Shown: positions 61,969 to 64,000 of the stretch, one piece after another
Layout of the letters: each line of letters opens with the position of its first letter
Numbering within the stretch: position 1 is the stretch's first letter
Assembly: GCF_005863245.1 (NCBI RefSeq)
Contig: NZ_VBUT01000005.1
Coordinates: 434,001 to 498,000, forward strand
Source: Nocardia cyriacigeorgica
GTDB lineage: Bacteria > Actinomycetota > Actinomycetes > Mycobacteriales > Mycobacteriaceae
Direction of reading: 5' to 3'
DNA: 64,000 bases
Position numbers and translations under genes: made by a program
The notes under the pieces: model-generated
The model's input: the letters and a program-made list of their open reading frames with translations, nothing else
Database searches by the model: none
Told to the model about the DNA's origin: nothing

Positions 61969-62964
61969 TTACGCCGCCAGATCCCCGGCCTCCTTGCCGA
62001 TCCAAGCGTCCGTCTCCCAGAATGCAGCCGGTCCCCAGACGGGGTTTCGCGGAAAACGTTGAAGTTCCGATGAACTCACGGCTTGCCGACGCTGGAACAC
62101 GAGCACGTCCTCGTGAGCGATCAGGTGGACGGGGAGTCCTTCGCGGCGGTTTTTGACGATGAAGTCGCGCTGGAAGAAGCTGCTGCGGGCCACGATCCCG
62201 TCCTCGGCGAGCCGGCCCAGAAGTGCGACGCAGCGTTCGACGGGGGTGAGCCCGGCGAGCGTGCCACAGGTGGTGATGTGGGTAGGTAGGTCGACGAGCT
62301 CGGCGTGCTGGCGCCAGGGGCGGGCGGTGATGACGACGTGGCCGCCGGGTTTGAGGTAGTCGGCGACGCCGGTGAGGATTTTGGTGAACCCGGACAGCAG
62401 TCGGCCGATGCCGACGTTGGCAAGGTTGCCGCGGTCGAGGACGGCACCGTAGCGGTGGTCGTATTTGTGGACGCCTTCGCCGGGTTTGGCCCGGACGTGG
62501 CCGTGGGTGGAGTCGCCGTATGGGGGTGAGGTGATCACGAGGTCCACTTGTCCCCGCAGTGCCTCGGGGAGCAGGTCGGGGAGCTTGCGGGCGTCGCCCT
62601 GGTAGACGGCGGCGTCCAGATCGTTGCCGGTGGTGCGGGCGAGGTCGATGTTGGTGCGGGCGAGGTCGGCCCAGCGGGTTTCGTATTCGACGCCGACGGC
62701 GCGGCGGCCGGTGTGGAGGGCTTCGACGAGGGTGGTGCCGATCCCGCACATCGGGTCCAGGATCAGGTCCCCGGGCCGGCTGTATGCCTCGATGGCGTGG
62801 GCGGCAATAGCGGGCAGCATTTTCGCGGGGTGTTTGGTGCTGTCGGGGTGGTAGCGGCCCGTCCGTTGGGTAGCGGGCGCGGCTTGCGCAGTCGCCCACA
62901 CCGACGCCCCGTTTGCGCTGATGGTGGTGCGGACTGCGGTTCTGGGTTCGCGGATTGCGGTCAT
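61969..62964 (-). CDS. DNA adenine/cytosine-N4 methyltransferase
   Basis: A 331-aa amino-group DNA methylase. The SAM-binding motif DPMCGIGTTLVEALHTGRRAVGVEYE and the catalytic TSPPYGDS (motif IV, SPPY) are present, in the beta-type order with the target-recognition region between or after them. No restriction endonuclease gene adjoins it, so it is probably solitary, as in integrative and conjugative elements. ATG 62964 has GAGG upstream; the longer frame starts at 63006. It is downstream of a methylase-like partner. Confidence 0.85.
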   Translation of the reverse strand: MTAIREPRTAVRTTISANGASVWATAQAAPATQRTGRYHPDSTKHPAKMLPAIAAHAIEAYSRPGDLILDPMCGIGTTLVEALHTGRRAVGVEYETRWADLARTNIDLARTTGNDLDAAVYQGDARKLPDLLPEALRGQVDLVITSPPYGDSTHGHVRAKPGEGVHKYDHRYGAVLDRGNLANVGIGRLLSGFTKILTGVADYLKPGGHVVITARPWRQHAELVDLPTHITTCGTLAGLTPVERCVALLGRLAEDGIVARSSFFQRDFIVKNRREGLPVHLIAHEDVLVFQRRQAVSSSELQRFPRNPVWGPAAFWETDAWIGKEAGDLAA

Positions 62965-63056
62965 CGAACGTGCCTCATTTCGGGATTCGGGCGCGCAGAG
63001 CTCCACCCGGAGTCAGAGGGGTGGTTGCACAAGGTGGTGGGTCGCCGCCAGCAAAT

Positions 63057-63731
63057 TCAGGGGCGCAGGAGAACGGTCACGTCGGTGTGGGCGATCCCGT
63101 GCAAGGGCGCGCGCTGGGAAGCGTCGACTCTCGGGGCGACGATGGCGCCGTCGGCGATGGGAACGGCGGCGATGTGCTGAAGGAATAGCAGATCGGCAGC
63201 TTGACCAGCAGCCACTATGACGCCGGTCGGATCCAACAGAACACCGTCCCGGCTGCGGCTGGCGCGAGTGAACACGGCCAGCACACCGCCCGCGGCCAGG
63301 CGGGCTGCTGCCCGCGTGACGATCCGGTCCACGACCGACACTGCGACGTCCTCGGGTGGCAGCAGGCTGGCCAGCACGAGACCGGCCTCGTCGGCTTCGC
63401 GCTGGGTGCAAGTGCGGGACGGGCCGCGGCGGTCGCCGAGATGTTCGATCGCGCCGGAACGTGCGAGTCCCTCGATGGGGGTGAGCGCGTCCCGAGCGCC
63501 CGAGATCCGGCGCCGGCCGGCTGTGGAAGTTGGTGGGGTCAGCACGAGTACCTGGTCGCCGGGTCGGGAGAATTCTATGACGGCTCGGGTCACTATCACT
63601 GTCGGCCAGGGGTCGCGGTGGTTGAGTGGGTCGGGTCCGGTGGCCCAGATGGTGGACGGCACCTCGGCCCTTGATGGGCGGGTGCCCGAGGTCCCGGTGC
63701 GACGGCGGCGGGTGGGAGTGTGTTCGGTCAT
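63057..63731 (-). CDS. Degenerate methylase-like partner protein
   Basis: A 224-aa protein. The segment DPWPTVIVTRAVIEFSRPGDQVLVLTPP resembles HPAKMLPAIAAHAIEAYSRPGDLILDPMCG in the adjacent methylase, but the SAM Gly loop is lost (TPPTSTAGRRR). Downstream, AVSVVDRIVTRAAARLAAGGVLAVFTRASR matches the strand following the catalytic motif, without SPPY. It is probably a non-catalytic homologue and is expressed with the methylase, 92 bp upstream of it. GGAAAAGGG lies before the ATG. Confidence 0.65.
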   Translation of the reverse strand: MTEHTPTRRRRTGTSGTRPSRAEVPSTIWATGPDPLNHRDPWPTVIVTRAVIEFSRPGDQVLVLTPPTSTAGRRRISGARDALTPIEGLARSGAIEHLGDRRGPSRTCTQREADEAGLVLASLLPPEDVAVSVVDRIVTRAAARLAAGGVLAVFTRASRSRDGVLLDPTGVIVAAGQAADLLFLQHIAAVPIADGAIVAPRVDASQRAPLHGIAHTDVTVLLRP

Positions 63732-64000
63732 GGGCAGTGCCCTTTTCCTATCCAGTGCGTGGGAGGTTGCACTGGTGGACTCCTTGCGAATTCACCGTTT
63801 TTGGACATGGCCCATCGCGAAATTCAGATAGGACGGCGGCGGCAGCATCTGATATCGAGAGTTATCGGCCGGTACGTCGCTGGGAGATTTTTCGGTTTCT
63901 AGTTCTCCTCCGTGTTTCGCGCGTTGTGTAGTGCGCCACCGGATCGCCACAGAACGTACACAGCCCCTGGTAGTCGGGGCTTTCACTGGTCGTTCACTTA

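Noticed and set aside
63792..63986. Minus-strand frames at the right edge, one with a CTFCG zinc-finger-like segment
   Set aside because: The CxxC frame has an in-frame stop before it and no usable start; the other frame has no ribosome site or normal composition. It may be the edge of something outside the window, but nothing can be claimed.
1..64000. CRISPR arrays, tRNA or rRNA genes, insertion sequences
   Set aside because: No regularly spaced repeats, transposase motifs or tRNA-like TTCGA arms in a cloverleaf context were found by reading; a tRNAscan or IS search would settle it.

Overview
The window is high-GC actinomycete DNA, most like Nocardia or a close mycolate-containing relative. 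The pointers are a carboxylic acid reductase, an AlkB alkane hydroxylase, a cholesterol-oxidase-like GMC enzyme, a secreted PtpB-like phosphatase, an XRE/DUF397 pair, many one-component regulators facing their targets, and apparently leaderless starts. The genus is inferred from gene content; no rRNA or tRNA gene was seen.

Region 1 (about 1-40.3 kb) looks like ordinary chromosome: deaminase with a GntR regulator, Na+/H+ antiporter, GH3 glycosidase, MerR/methyltransferase pair, MarR/SnoaL-like pair, GMC oxidoreductase, hemerythrin/DUF4267 pair, a very large BTAD-ATPase regulator, TetR with a membrane protein, carboxylic acid reductase beside a SigF/SigB-type sigma factor, an hsp20 locus with an HspR-like MerR, alkB, a lipoprotein serine hydrolase, WYL/RidA, SDR, tyrosine phosphatase, IclR and a LuxR-ATPase regulator. 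Several regulators have clear palindromic operators. Between 7.0 and 21.8 kb there are four genes with deletions: a headless PPOX/F420 oxidoreductase, a frameshifted DHA2 transporter, the first codons of a second Na+/H+ antiporter, and an MDR oxidoreductase that has lost its cofactor-binding core.

Region 2 (about 40.3-64 kb) is accessory in character. It opens with a noncoding stretch full of hairpins, then a tightly packed cassette (33-aa ORF, double AbrB-like protein, tyrosine recombinase, small protein) closed by a 17-bp-arm hairpin. Next come a DUF488 protein and its convergent partner of unknown function, and an operon of two cytochrome P450s without the ExxR motif, an acyl-CoA oxidase-like protein and a 71-aa protein. 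Divergent from that operon is the most unusual locus: a 1040-aa protein joining an XRE helix-turn-helix, a STAND-type NTPase, helical repeats and a C-terminal HUMPS (hexulose-phosphate synthase/OMP decarboxylase-like) barrel with an altered active site. It is followed by a GNAT acetyltransferase, a ThiC-like radical-SAM enzyme, a pol-beta-type nucleotidyltransferase, a GalE-type epimerase and a methyltransferase. No TPP riboswitch precedes the ThiC-like gene. I infer a sensor-controlled pathway for an unknown modified nucleotide, heterocycle or sugar conjugate, perhaps including the divergent P450 operon.

The right end has an XRE/DUF397 pair facing a five-gene operon (three small proteins, DUF4254, and a nucleoside-hydrolase-like protein lacking part of its metal site), then a DNA methylase with a degenerate methylase-like partner, as found in mobile elements. 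No CRISPR array, insertion sequence or replication origin was recognised.
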